From Streptomyces spiramyceticus (GTDB lineage Bacteria > Actinomycetota > Actinomycetes > Streptomycetales > Streptomycetaceae), in the NCBI RefSeq assembly GCF_028807635.1, contig NZ_JARBAX010000002.1:620001-684000 (forward strand): DNA of 64,000 nucleotides, given 5' to 3'. The position numbers and the translations under genes were made by a program. The first letter of the stretch is position 1, and every line of letters begins with the position of its first letter. The notes under the pieces were generated by a model. That model worked only from the letters and a program-made list of their open reading frames with translations. It did not search any database and was not told the origin of the DNA. Below are positions 36,317 through 45,454 of the stretch, one piece after another.

Positions 36317-37195
36317 TCAGCTAGCCGAAGGCGAGGGCTGCTCACTGGTCACTCGAACGATCTTGAATATCGCCATGCTCACCAAGATCGGCGAGGCGCT
36401 GTCGCCGATGGGGTGGTCGTCGATCGTACCCGAGTAGACGGCGAGGTTCTTGGCCTTCAGCTCGTTCAGAAGTTCGGTGATCCCACGCTGAGCATCTCGT
36501 ACTGCTGCGCGGGACCTTGCCTCCACGTCGCCGGAGATCTCAAGCCAGTCCGTGAACGTTTGGACAACGCCGTCTATGAGGTCCTCTTCCTCCTCGGTGC
36601 AACCATCCGGCTCGACCGCTGGCAACCAAGCAAGGGAGATGGAAAGGATCGGCCAGAGATCTCGGCCCGTCTGCATGTGGCTGAGCTGTACGACTTGAGG
36701 CTTCTCCGGAAGCTTCGGCCTGGGCTCGGCCGCCGAAATGACATCGATGATCCTGTCGACCTGCTCCCGCTTGAGCTTGCTGATCTCATCGGCGAGCATC
36801 TTGAGCCCCCACACCTCGATGATGACAGCGGGGTGCAACGGGCGAAGCTCGTTGTCGATGAACTGGTCGACCTCGCCCGGCAGCGTGTCGTTGGTGAGGA
36901 AGCGCCACACCCTCACGTTCCGATGCTCCTGGAGGCATCCCTCCAAATCACCGCGAATCTTCGCCTTGGTCTTGTCGATCCGCTCACCGCGTGTGGCGTG
37001 TGCTGCGAAGAACACCCGGGCCTTCGCGCAGTAGCCATCGTTCTTAGTGTCGCCCTTCGGCCCGGCCGCCCGCACTGGCTGGTAGTCACTGGGGTATAGC
37101 TCCAGGCCGAGGCGATCCATGCAGTCCTGGAAGGCGTTGCCCTCCAGGCGAAGGAGCTGACCTTCAACGAGCTTTCGCAGCGAGTTGTGATCCAC
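36317..37195 (-). CDS. putative PD-(D/E)XK-type defence protein
   Basis: 292 residues from GTG 37195. The N-terminus LLRLEGNAFQDCMDRLGLELYPSDYQPVRAAGPKGDTKNDGYCAKARVFFAAHA has the E-x(n)-GDxxNDGY pattern seen at the start of some restriction-like and three-component defence proteins. The remainder is helical, with WRFLTNDTLPGEVDQFIDNEL near 100 and an acidic stretch CTEEEEDLIDG near 200. No family name was fixed. It faces the Shedu-like gene tail to tail with a 106-bp gap. Confidence 0.45.
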   Translation of the reverse strand: MDHNSLRKLVEGQLLRLEGNAFQDCMDRLGLELYPSDYQPVRAAGPKGDTKNDGYCAKARVFFAAHATRGERIDKTKAKIRGDLEGCLQEHRNVRVWRFLTNDTLPGEVDQFIDNELRPLHPAVIIEVWGLKMLADEISKLKREQVDRIIDVISAAEPRPKLPEKPQVVQLSHMQTGRDLWPILSISLAWLPAVEPDGCTEEEEDLIDGVVQTFTDWLEISGDVEARSRAAVRDAQRGITELLNELKAKNLAVYSGTIDDHPIGDSASPILVSMAIFKIVRVTSEQPSPSAS

Positions 37196-37617
37196 GGCAG
37201 CTATTACCCCACAGCTCCTACGCAGTGCGCAGCTGGGTTGTGGGGATCACGGGGGCGGGGGCGGCTCGAGGAGGGTAGACCTGTTGCGAAATCGTCCGTT
37301 GCCTCAAGCGCTATGCCGCTCGGGAGGTCTTCCACCTGGTCGGACAGCTACAGCCAGGACCCCGCTCATAGGGGCTGTGGAACCCCCGCTGGTCAGGTGG
37401 CGACGGGGGTTCCTGTGTTCGGGGACAGCCTTTGGGATGGTGGAGCCCCGCCGCATCCACCTGGCGGGGCTCTGTGACGTGAGGGGGACATGGTCCATGA
37501 CCTCACGTGTCAGGCGGCACGCATGGTGCGACAGCAAGTTCCCGATCGCGAGCGACGGAATGAACCGCCGCCGACCAAACCCGCGGGCCAGCGGTCTCGA
37601 GGAAGTCCGCTGCCGTA
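37196..37617. other. gene-free stretch with an IS110 fragment
   Basis: 422 bp without an intact gene. It holds the IS110 3' fragment described separately and a hairpin with arms GAACCCCCG and CGGGGGTTC at about 37380-37413. Nothing else was recognised. Confidence 0.5.
37276..37379 (+). pseudogene. 3' fragment of an IS110-family transposase
   Basis: The frame CEIVRCLKRYAAREVFHLVG then QLQPGPRS and stop matches the last residues of the transposase at 57200-58276. About 100 bp align with roughly nine differences by eye, including the bases after the stop (CATAGGGGCTGTG). The match ends at 37379, which should be close to the right end of the element. It marks an older, deleted copy. Confidence 0.8.
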
Positions 37618-37696
37618 CCGCGCCCCGATAGGGGCGCGGGGGACTGTGCGACTAGTTACGGACGACCCGCAGATTGCGCATCGGTCTTCCAGCGGA
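37618..37696 (+). repeat. 80-bp repeat, left inverted copy flanking the large ATPase gene
   Basis: It starts with the hairpin CCGCGCCCC-GATA-GGGGCGCGG (37618-37639), then ACTGTGCGAC and CGCAGATTGCGCA, and ends TTCCAGCGGA. A similar sequence in reverse orientation is at 43258-43337. It ends 5 bp from the stop codon of the ATPase gene. The hairpin could serve as a terminator. Related sequences are common between Streptomyces genes (general knowledge). Confidence 0.6.
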
Positions 37697-37701
37697 GGGC
37701 T

Positions 37702-40700
37702 CTAGTACATGCTGGGCAAGGTGAACCGCAGCCGCAACGCATTGCCCACCAGGCGGTACCCCGCGAGCCCGGGTGCCCCGAAAGGGTTGGGCAATGGCGT
37801 AATGCGGCGACGGGCGCCGTCCAGCACATGGGAGACGTACACGATGATGTACGTCTCGTCGGGCTTGAGGGCGCGTGCGCGGTCGACCTCGGACTCGCCC
37901 AACTGAATCTCTCCGTCGGCGCCCGTGGACGCCTTGGCCTCGAAGTACAGGGTCCGCTCGGGGGTGGTGATACGGAAGTCATAGCCGAGCCGGTCGTCCC
38001 CGATGCCATCCGGATAGACGTGCGAACGCAGGCCGGAGCGCCACGACTCCTGCTCCGGCACGCCATAGTGGCGGTGCAGCCACGCGCCGACGACCTTCTC
38101 CCCGGCGAGGCCGATGGCCAGTTTCGTCGCGGGATCCACCGGAGCCACCGTGTAACCCTCACTGCTTTCGCCGCGCTCCCTCCGGGACCGGGGGATCGTC
38201 GGCGGCAGCGAGGCCAACGGCGTCGGTGAGACGGCAAGTTGGTCCTCGGTCACATCGGCTGCCACCTCGCGGGCCAGCGTACGCAGGTCGTCCCGGCCGA
38301 TGGGCAGGCGCTTTCCGCTGAGCACCACATGAGGGCCTGCGGCGAGCGGCCGCGCTCCCGTGACGAGGCCCGGCGGCACGCTTTGTCCGGCGGCCTGGGA
38401 TGGGTCCAGGCCCAGGTCGGCGGAGGGGTAGGTGAGGGGCATGCCGTCAGGCCAGTAGCCGTGGTCGCTCAACCAGCGCGTCAGCCGCTGCTTGCGCAGC
38501 CGCTCGAAGTCGAGGAGTCCCTGCGCGTCCATGGCCCGCGCGACCTCCTCAACGGAGGGGAGCCCGTGCGCCCGTCCGCCGTCACCATGGAGGCGTACCC
38601 ATGTGTCCAGGAGAGCGCGCAGCCGCGGAAGTTGCTCGTGCAGGACTCCCATGGATGCGTCGCGAAGCTCAGCAACGGGCCGTGTGGAGGCGCCGTCCTT
38701 GCCCGGCTGCTTGCTCTGCGCAGGGGACAGGGTGGGCAAGTGAGCGCGGGCCCACGCTTCCGCGTGCGCACAGAAGACATCGATCGGCACATTCCAGTAG
38801 ATGTCGAGCCACTCCGGTGCCGACTCAAGACCTGGTAGCTCGCGTAGCTTGACGTATACCTCAAGCGCTGACCCGGCTCGATACGCGGGGATGAACGCAT
38901 CGCGTACGCGATCGACGAGACCGGCCCGGTTCTGCTGTAGCCAATGCGCGAACTGGCGTGCGTGACCTGCTCTGTTGTGCACGGGCGCCAGGCCGAGGCT
39001 CCGCCACGCGCGGTTGGCGTCGGTCAGCTCGACGCCGAGCGTGGTGAGCCTGCGCTGCCAGTCGTCGTCATCTATGAGGCGCATCAGCGTGCGGGCGGTT
39101 TTGGGGTCCACCTGTGAGGCCAGCCAGTCGTGGAGCTGAGCGCGATCGTGGAATGTCTCCTGCCGGCGTTGGAGTTCCTCGGCGTGTGCGGCATCCACGC
39201 AGGCCAGGAGCGGGACGAGGCGAGCGCTGCCGGAGCGAACAGAGGATCGGTCGGAGAGCACGGCCTCCAGCTTGCCCACGGGGACGCGGAGGACGTCCGC
39301 GAGGTCCACGTCACCGACGTCTCCCGGCTCGGCGCATCGCTGGGCTAGCTTGAAGAGGGTCAGTTGAAGACGCTCGCTAAGAACCGGAGCCCCTACGAGG
39401 ACTGCCACCGCGGGGGCCGCGTACTGCAGGATCTCCCACTCCGGAGCCTGACCACCGTCGGGGTGGACCGTCACGACGAGCCCCTGTTCTGGTGTCGCCT
39501 GGAACAGCGACCGCTCCGCCGTCTCGCTGGGCACGGCGTGACCGTCGACATACTGAACCGTGTGCGTGGCCCGCACGAGCCGGCAGGCGCCGATCCGCCG
39601 CGTGATCAAAGCGGGCGAGACATCCGTGAGCCGCCAGGCCCGCTCGGCATCGAACTCCACGAGCCCTGCCACCAGCGTCGCCAGCCAGGGCCCCGCGACC
39701 TCCGTCAGTGGATCACCGGAGGCATCGTCCAAGGGCAGCCCGTCCGCAAGGACCTCCACCACGGCTGCACTAGTCCGGCAGGTGGGGAAGGAAGTGCGAC
39801 GACGCAGATAGGAGTTGACGCGATCCGCAAGGAGTCCGGCGCCGATCGGTAGCACGGGGACAGCGACGGCATCGAGGAGCCTGCGCTCGATGGCACCCTG
39901 ATCGTCGGGGACGTATACGGTCTCGGGCTGGTGGTCCTCATCGGCAAGACCGTCCTTCGGTACTGCTTCGTCCTGCTCCGCACTCCGTTCCCGCTCCAGT
40001 TCTGTCCGCTCTCCGACCGCTTCGAGTGCGCCCTCACACGAGACCACAAGGTCGGTGACCTCCCCGAAGGCCGTGGGCGCCGGCCCGTGCGCGGGCAGCA
40101 GATCGCCCCACGCCTTCTCGTTGGCCTTGCGGACCAGATGGCCGAGCCGCCCGTGCCGCAGGCTCGGTGTGGACAAGACCAGCTCGGCCAGGTGATCGAG
40201 CCGGGCGAGTGCGGTCTCCGGATCGTCCCAACTGCGCACCCCCAGTAGGGCAAGGCGCACGCGGACGCGATCCGTGGCCCGCGCGAGCAGGGAGGCGGGT
40301 GCCGTGGTGAGGTACTCGGGCGGCGCACCCTCGCCCGACCACCACCACGCGCTGCTCGCATCCGCGAAGCGGGACGCAGCGGTCTGCCCAGCCTCGGGAC
40401 GAGGGTCTTGCTGCGGGATCCAGGGCGCTTGAGCGAGGAACCCCGCCAGCGGCGTCGGCCAGCGCGTGCCGTGCCGGTCGGAACCGCCGGTGTAGGTCGT
40501 CTCCAGGACGGTGTCCGGCCAGGAGCTGAGACCATGGAGGATCAGCTCCGCGTACAGCTTGCGGCTGTCGTCGTCAAAGTCCCCGTAGTCGCTTTGGCCG
40601 GGCAGCGTGCACAGCGACTGCTGCGGGTGGTAGGACACCGTGCTGTAGAGCTCCCGCCGGCCCGACCAGTGGACCGCTGTCCAACGCCAGTTGAGCAGCT

Positions 40701-43152
40701 CCTGCCGTGTCAGCGGCAGGCTGGGGAACCCGGAGAAGCTATAGGGGGAGTTGAGGCTGCCGCCCTTCACGGAGTCGGACGTCATGTTCACCGGATGCCG
40801 CCGGGGACGCAGCCCGTGGCTGACGCCCTGCCGCTCCAGGAAGCGCTGCAGCGTGCCGGGATCCAGACCGGCCTCGTCACCGGACCCGAGGATCTCCTCC
40901 GGTGGCTCGATGACGCGCCCCGCGAGCTGCGCCAACTCGTCCGACCCGGGCGATTCCCGGGCGAGGAAACGCACCAGAACATCGTCGATGTGTCGCTGAG
41001 TCCCCGACCAGCCCGCGCCGAACATCGCGGTGCCCAGCGTGAACCAACCGCCCCGCGCGGGCCCCAACAGTCCCTTTACCCGCAGGCCGGCCCCGCCCGA
41101 CTCCGCGAGGCTCGCTGCCCACACCACGCACGCATATCTCAGATACACGCGCAACGCACCGTCGTCGCCCCGCTCCTGCGCCATGGCCTTGGCCACCACG
41201 TCGAGGACTGCCTGGGGCACATATGCGTGCACCAACTCCTGCTGTTCCAGCCAGCGCAACCCTTGCGTGCGGCGGGTGGCCCGCTTCCCGTACCAGGGAA
41301 TTCCGCCGTGCACGAAGCGGATGTGCTCCGCGAGCCGCTCAGGCACCCCTGAAGGGGTGGCGCCAGCCGTGTCCGCGGCCGGGCCAGTGGAACCAGCCGC
41401 GCTGATGGCTGACGGCTCCGCCGGCTGCGGCAAGAACACGCCCGTGCCGCCGGCGGGCAGCAGCTCCCCGCCGGAGCCGAGGAGGATCCGCTTGCCGCGC
41501 AGTGCACGGCCGCCGTCCGCGAGGCAGAGTGGCAGGTCGGAGTAGAAGTCCGCCCACGTATCTAGCTCCGTACGGCCGGTGTGCAACGCTGTAGCAAGCC
41601 GCTCCGCCCAGTCCGCGAGCTCCTGGGCGTACGGACCAAAGCGCAGGCCGTGCCGTTGGCCGAGCATCTCCAAACGGTGCAGCCGCGTCGGATGGAGCTC
41701 CGGGTCGACGAGATCCTCGACGCCCGCCGCAGCCAGCGCCTCCGGAGTGAACACCCTCGCCTTCTCGGGCTTCTGCCACACGAAGCCGCACGCGAGGGAC
41801 GTGTGGTCACCGGCCGGGTGAAGCACCGGCAGGAAAGCGACCTTGTCGAGCTGTTGGCCCAATACTCGCATCGCGGCCTCCAGCCGGTGCACCTGAGGCG
41901 CGCTCCAGCACAACAAGTCGACGAGCGCGGCCGACGGAATCAGCCTGCGAGCCTCTCCGGGCAGCAGCGCCGCCAGCGCGCACGCGTGGGCCGCTGCGTC
42001 GAGCAGGAGAGCATTCCACGGCACGGCCTCGGAGAACGACCGGCGTTCGAAGGTGGTGAAGAACGGCGCGTTGACGAACCCGGGCACCGGACAGGGCGCC
42101 TCGTCCGCCATTGGCAAGAACGCGTACAGCCGCCCGGAGTCCAAGGGGTCGCCCGCCGGAACGGCCACGCTGACCTCCGCCGCGCCCCGCCACGAAGACC
42201 AGACCTTACTCATCACGCGCGCGTCGACGGCCCGCTCGATCGCCGCCCGAGCTGTGTCCTCGTCCACCTGGGTCTGTACCACGATGAGCCGCATGCGGCG
42301 CCGCAGTACCACCTCCTGCACGCGCAGTCCGTCCGCCGAGACGAGGGTGCGGACCTTCCTCTCATACGTCTCCGGGCGCGTCCGATTCTTGTCCTTGCCG
42401 CCGCGCCGCGTGATGGTCACCTTCGCCAGGCGGTGCAGGAACAGCTCGAAGGGCGCCTGAGAAGAGGTGAGTTCGGCGAGCTGCCGCTCGACCTCCTCGC
42501 GTGCCTGCGCCGAGCGCAGCGGGAGCCGGATGGCGGTCACGAAACCTCGCCGCCGGAACGACCGGACCCTCTCCGGGACGTCGTCCACTGGCACTGGCAG
42601 CTTCAAGGAGCTGACCCCGTCGCGCAGTTGCTGCGCCGCCGCCGGATTGCCCGGTGCCACCTGTTCGGCGATCCAGTCGAAGTCCGCGGGTTGGGCGAAG
42701 CGGAAGCAGAAACCGTCGAAGGTGCGCGCGTCCTGCCGGGACACGCTGTACACCTCGGGAGCGTCAGTGAGCTGGAGGACGCTCTTGAAACCGATGCCCT
42801 TGTGCCCGATGCCTTCGTCAGGGCTCTTGGGCGACAGGCCGACCGTGCAGACCCCCGTGAAGTCCCGGTCGCTGAACGGCCGTCCGCCGTTGGCCACATG
42901 AAGGACGCCGTGCTCGCCCTCGTCCTCGCACAACAGGAACTCGATCTGACCGCTGCGCCGGTTCGCCGGATGCGCGTCGTGCGCGTTCTGTAGCAGCTCT
43001 ATCAGGACGCGGCCCTCATACCCAGGCGTGATCATCTCCTCGACGAGCGCCTTGAGCTCACCGGTGGACCGCCCGCTCGCCACATCCGCCAAGTAGCCCC
43101 GCGCCTCGACGAGGCTCTGCCTCAAGACGACGTCTCGCCACGACATACCCAA
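37702..43152 (-). CDS. giant HSP90-like (GHKL) ATPase with C-terminal DUF3883 domain
   Basis: 1816 residues. The N-terminal 220 residues are a sacsin/HSP90-type ATPase: LIELLQNAHDAH (E52, N56, D59), HVANGGRPFSDRD and EGIGHKGIGFKSVLQL. The long middle has no recognised domain. The C-terminal about 130 residues match DUF3883, a PD-(D/E)XK-like fold: AGEKVVGAWLHRHYG, DRLGYDFRIT and LYFEAKAS (catalytic D, E and K). Such ATPase-nuclease fusions occur in bacterial defence islands, which suggests a phage-sensing switch with a nuclease end. It is a single-gene unit bracketed by inverted repeats. Confidence 0.75.
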   Translation of the reverse strand: MGMSWRDVVLRQSLVEARGYLADVASGRSTGELKALVEEMITPGYEGRVLIELLQNAHDAHPANRRSGQIEFLLCEDEGEHGVLHVANGGRPFSDRDFTGVCTVGLSPKSPDEGIGHKGIGFKSVLQLTDAPEVYSVSRQDARTFDGFCFRFAQPADFDWIAEQVAPGNPAAAQQLRDGVSSLKLPVPVDDVPERVRSFRRRGFVTAIRLPLRSAQAREEVERQLAELTSSQAPFELFLHRLAKVTITRRGGKDKNRTRPETYERKVRTLVSADGLRVQEVVLRRRMRLIVVQTQVDEDTARAAIERAVDARVMSKVWSSWRGAAEVSVAVPAGDPLDSGRLYAFLPMADEAPCPVPGFVNAPFFTTFERRSFSEAVPWNALLLDAAAHACALAALLPGEARRLIPSAALVDLLCWSAPQVHRLEAAMRVLGQQLDKVAFLPVLHPAGDHTSLACGFVWQKPEKARVFTPEALAAAGVEDLVDPELHPTRLHRLEMLGQRHGLRFGPYAQELADWAERLATALHTGRTELDTWADFYSDLPLCLADGGRALRGKRILLGSGGELLPAGGTGVFLPQPAEPSAISAAGSTGPAADTAGATPSGVPERLAEHIRFVHGGIPWYGKRATRRTQGLRWLEQQELVHAYVPQAVLDVVAKAMAQERGDDGALRVYLRYACVVWAASLAESGGAGLRVKGLLGPARGGWFTLGTAMFGAGWSGTQRHIDDVLVRFLARESPGSDELAQLAGRVIEPPEEILGSGDEAGLDPGTLQRFLERQGVSHGLRPRRHPVNMTSDSVKGGSLNSPYSFSGFPSLPLTRQELLNWRWTAVHWSGRRELYSTVSYHPQQSLCTLPGQSDYGDFDDDSRKLYAELILHGLSSWPDTVLETTYTGGSDRHGTRWPTPLAGFLAQAPWIPQQDPRPEAGQTAASRFADASSAWWWSGEGAPPEYLTTAPASLLARATDRVRVRLALLGVRSWDDPETALARLDHLAELVLSTPSLRHGRLGHLVRKANEKAWGDLLPAHGPAPTAFGEVTDLVVSCEGALEAVGERTELERERSAEQDEAVPKDGLADEDHQPETVYVPDDQGAIERRLLDAVAVPVLPIGAGLLADRVNSYLRRRTSFPTCRTSAAVVEVLADGLPLDDASGDPLTEVAGPWLATLVAGLVEFDAERAWRLTDVSPALITRRIGACRLVRATHTVQYVDGHAVPSETAERSLFQATPEQGLVVTVHPDGGQAPEWEILQYAAPAVAVLVGAPVLSERLQLTLFKLAQRCAEPGDVGDVDLADVLRVPVGKLEAVLSDRSSVRSGSARLVPLLACVDAAHAEELQRRQETFHDRAQLHDWLASQVDPKTARTLMRLIDDDDWQRRLTTLGVELTDANRAWRSLGLAPVHNRAGHARQFAHWLQQNRAGLVDRVRDAFIPAYRAGSALEVYVKLRELPGLESAPEWLDIYWNVPIDVFCAHAEAWARAHLPTLSPAQSKQPGKDGASTRPVAELRDASMGVLHEQLPRLRALLDTWVRLHGDGGRAHGLPSVEEVARAMDAQGLLDFERLRKQRLTRWLSDHGYWPDGMPLTYPSADLGLDPSQAAGQSVPPGLVTGARPLAAGPHVVLSGKRLPIGRDDLRTLAREVAADVTEDQLAVSPTPLASLPPTIPRSRRERGESSEGYTVAPVDPATKLAIGLAGEKVVGAWLHRHYGVPEQESWRSGLRSHVYPDGIGDDRLGYDFRITTPERTLYFEAKASTGADGEIQLGESEVDRARALKPDETYIIVYVSHVLDGARRRITPLPNPFGAPGLAGYRLVGNALRLRFTLPSMY

Positions 43153-43257
43153 AGCTGCCGACCCTCCCGCTCCCCGCGTGATCCAACTCCTACGGCGAGG
43201 CTAGCGGCGGCCACTGACACTCGAAGTCCCCGTGGACCTCCTGCTGTTGTTCAGCGG

Positions 43258-43337
43258 TCCGCTGGAAGGCCAGTGCGCAATCTGCGCGCCGTCTGCGGCT
43301 GGTCGCGCACTTCGCCGCGCCCTATGAGGGCGCGGCG
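43258..43337 (-). repeat. 80-bp repeat, right inverted copy flanking the large ATPase gene
   Basis: Read on the minus strand it begins with the hairpin CGCCGCGCCC-TCATA-GGGCGCGGCG (43337 to 43313), then GTGCGCGACCAG, CGCAGATTGCGCA and TTCCAGCGGA. It matches the left copy at 37618 with opposite orientation, hairpins outward. It lies 105 bp upstream of the ATPase start codon. Confidence 0.6.
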
Positions 43338-43405
43338 CCTCTCCAGAGACGAGGGCGATGCCCTGAGCTCGCCCTAGGGACTGGGGACCGATGTAGGCTC
43401 CCGCC

Positions 43406-43723
43406 ATGTTGATCCTTGAATACCGGGGCGAGACAGCGAACTTGAAGGTGCTCGCGCGGGAGATTGAGGCGGATCCGCACCTCGCTGGGAAATGCTCCCT
43501 CACCCTCACGCCCCTGCGCCAGGACAGACGCGATTCCTTGCGTCACGCGCAGTGGGCGGAAATCGCCATCTCTGTCGCTGCCGGACTGGCTACGAACACG
43601 CTGTACGACGCTCTCAAGGCCCTGGTCGAGCGGGCACGCGACCGCGGACCAGTGGACGATGTGGGCCCTCATCCCGAAGGCGCCGACGAGGATCCGGAAA
43701 GCCCGGGAGGTGCATTCCAATGA
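43406..43723 (+). CDS. small protein, possible effector-associated component
   Basis: 105 residues. It starts MLILEYRGETANLKVLAREIEADPHLAGKCSLTL and contains a likely membrane or hydrophobic helix (AEIAISVAAGLATNTLYDALKALVERARDRG). The layout resembles the EACC1-type small partners that accompany effector proteins in actinobacterial conflict systems, but the match is by eye only. Its stop overlaps the ATG of the HExxH protein gene, so the two are made together. Confidence 0.5.
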   Translation: MLILEYRGETANLKVLAREIEADPHLAGKCSLTLTPLRQDRRDSLRHAQWAEIAISVAAGLATNTLYDALKALVERARDRGPVDDVGPHPEGADEDPESPGGAFQ

Positions 43724-45189
43724 CCGTCCATTCTCCACGCCTGCGGAACTCCAGCGGTGCCGAGTTGAACCTGCGCAGTCAGATCCTCTTCCAGGACCCA
43801 ACCCGCACGCGCACCAACGACCTCATCACCGCAGTCGCCTCCTCGCACAAGACCTACGTTCACGAGAGCAGCCACTGGGCGCGCTATCACGGATCCACCG
43901 TCGGCGTCCTACTGAGTCTGTTACGGCGGACGAGGGATCAACTGGCCGCGTACACGATCTCCCGCATGAGCCGGCAACAAACCGGCTTCCTCTACGAGGG
44001 CCGGAGCGATGGACTGCCCTTCCTTTCCTTCAAGCGCTACCCCCAGCACACAAGCGGGGAGCTGAGATACAACGAGCTGGACTGGCTCAATCTCTACCAT
44101 GCCTACTACGTTCTGCTGGACCCTGAGAGCCTGACGGAGTTCGATGCCACGTCCTGGGACACCCGGGCGGCGTTCGAGAACTCCCTGGAAGATGCGTGGC
44201 GCCAGAGCGCGGGCGTGGAGATGGTGGAGCGCCCTGAGGACGCACACGTCAGCATTGTGGGGCCCCTGAAGCTCATAGACACCTCCGAGGGGCCGCTCAC
44301 TACCCGAACGTTGTTCGAGTGCGCGGCGGTGATCGACGAGCTCTTCCAGTTCGAGGGCGCCTTCATGCGGATGGCCGACCCGACGCTGCGGGAGTTCCTG
44401 CTCGAGGAGATGAGCGGCGAGTACGGGCTTCCGTGGCGTCTGGCGAGTGCCCTGGCCGGGAGGAAGCTCGGCGGGAGCGTTGTCCTGGCCCTCATCGACT
44501 TTGCCCTGAACCCAGTGGTCCCGGGCCTGACCTCTGCCGACCCGTCCGTCGACTGGAGGGAACTGTACCCTCCCTACCGCTTCGTGGCGGCGGCGAAGGC
44601 GATGACGGACTGGGAAAGCGACCTGGAATTCCAGTACCCAAGTCATGAGGTGACGGTTCACTTCCAGCACATGCTGGCCAAACGCAGCGGGCTCCGGATG
44701 GGACGGGTGGTATCGCGTCTGTCCGGATTCTCCACGCTGCGGGAGGCCGCCACGGTACCCATGCACCTGGCTGAACGAACCCCGGCCGTTTCCTTCATAT
44801 GCGCCTCACGCCTGCTCGATCTCCGCGAGCAGGACGTCTGCGCGCTCACCCACTACGGCGTCAATTTCCTGAACGACCGGGCGCTCAGGTTCATCGACCC
44901 CGACCTGGACATGTGGTGGCTGTTCCCCGTGTTCCAGGTGAGCCAGGGTGAGTACCGGTGGCCGGCGGAGCACGTGAACCTCGACGAGGCCACGGACCTG
45001 CTGATCAGCGCTGCCGTGGCGTCGGCCTACGACGACGTCCTGCACGGCGCAGGCCCCCTCGCCTCTGATCACCTTCCCCGTGCGCTTTTCGAGGACCACG
45101 CAGAGGTTGGCGCGCTGAACAAGGTCCTTAAGGACTCGACGGGCCTGGACTTGGGCTGGCGTACAGGCCTGAATCCTCAACACATGTGA
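43720..45189 (+). CDS. HExxH-containing protein, putative metalloprotease effector
   Basis: 489 residues, start overlapping the previous gene by ATGA. KTYVHESSHWARYHGSTVGVLL contains H48-E49-S-S-H52, the zinc motif of metallopeptidases, inside a helix as expected. The rest (for example FLYEGRSDGLPFLSFKRYP, DELFQFEGAFMRMADP, FICASRLLDLREQDVCALTHYGVNFLNDR) was not recognised. There is no signal peptide. With the coupled small protein it looks like a two-gene toxin or defence unit; this is inferred from the layout and the island context. Confidence 0.5.
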   Translation: MTVHSPRLRNSSGAELNLRSQILFQDPTRTRTNDLITAVASSHKTYVHESSHWARYHGSTVGVLLSLLRRTRDQLAAYTISRMSRQQTGFLYEGRSDGLPFLSFKRYPQHTSGELRYNELDWLNLYHAYYVLLDPESLTEFDATSWDTRAAFENSLEDAWRQSAGVEMVERPEDAHVSIVGPLKLIDTSEGPLTTRTLFECAAVIDELFQFEGAFMRMADPTLREFLLEEMSGEYGLPWRLASALAGRKLGGSVVLALIDFALNPVVPGLTSADPSVDWRELYPPYRFVAAAKAMTDWESDLEFQYPSHEVTVHFQHMLAKRSGLRMGRVVSRLSGFSTLREAATVPMHLAERTPAVSFICASRLLDLREQDVCALTHYGVNFLNDRALRFIDPDLDMWWLFPVFQVSQGEYRWPAEHVNLDEATDLLISAAVASAYDDVLHGAGPLASDHLPRALFEDHAEVGALNKVLKDSTGLDLGWRTGLNPQHM

Positions 45190-45329
45190 CGGTTAGACCT
45201 GCGCTCAGCCGAACGCACCTGTGTCTGCAGGGAGTTCGCCTGCTTGCCTACCCGTCTACGATTGACTTCAGCGTATGAACTGAACCATGTCGTTGACCTG
45301 GTGATATGAGATTCCAAAGTGCAAGTGGA

Positions 45330-45410
45330 TGGTCGATGCCGGGTTGGTTCAGCCCGGCATCGACCATGCACTGTCGGCCTCTGTGGCGGCCTCGAAAATC
45401 AGGCCGCCAC
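45330..45410. terminator. two perfect hairpins between convergent operons
   Basis: TGGTCGATGCCGGG and its complement (45330-45343, 45353-45366; 9-nt loop) are followed by GTGGCGGCCT and its complement (45383-45392, 45401-45410; 8-nt loop CGAAAATC). They sit between the end of the HExxH gene and the end of the pPIWI_RE gene. They likely end transcription from both sides. Confidence 0.75.
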
Positions 45411-45454
45411 GGGGGATCGGAGCGTCCGAGAGGCGTCCCTGTGACGTCCGTGGC

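Noticed and set aside
40408..41352. Plus-strand frames inside the large ATPase gene
   Set aside because: The 1816-codon minus-strand frame is continuous with clear N- and C-terminal domains; plus-strand frames have no motifs.
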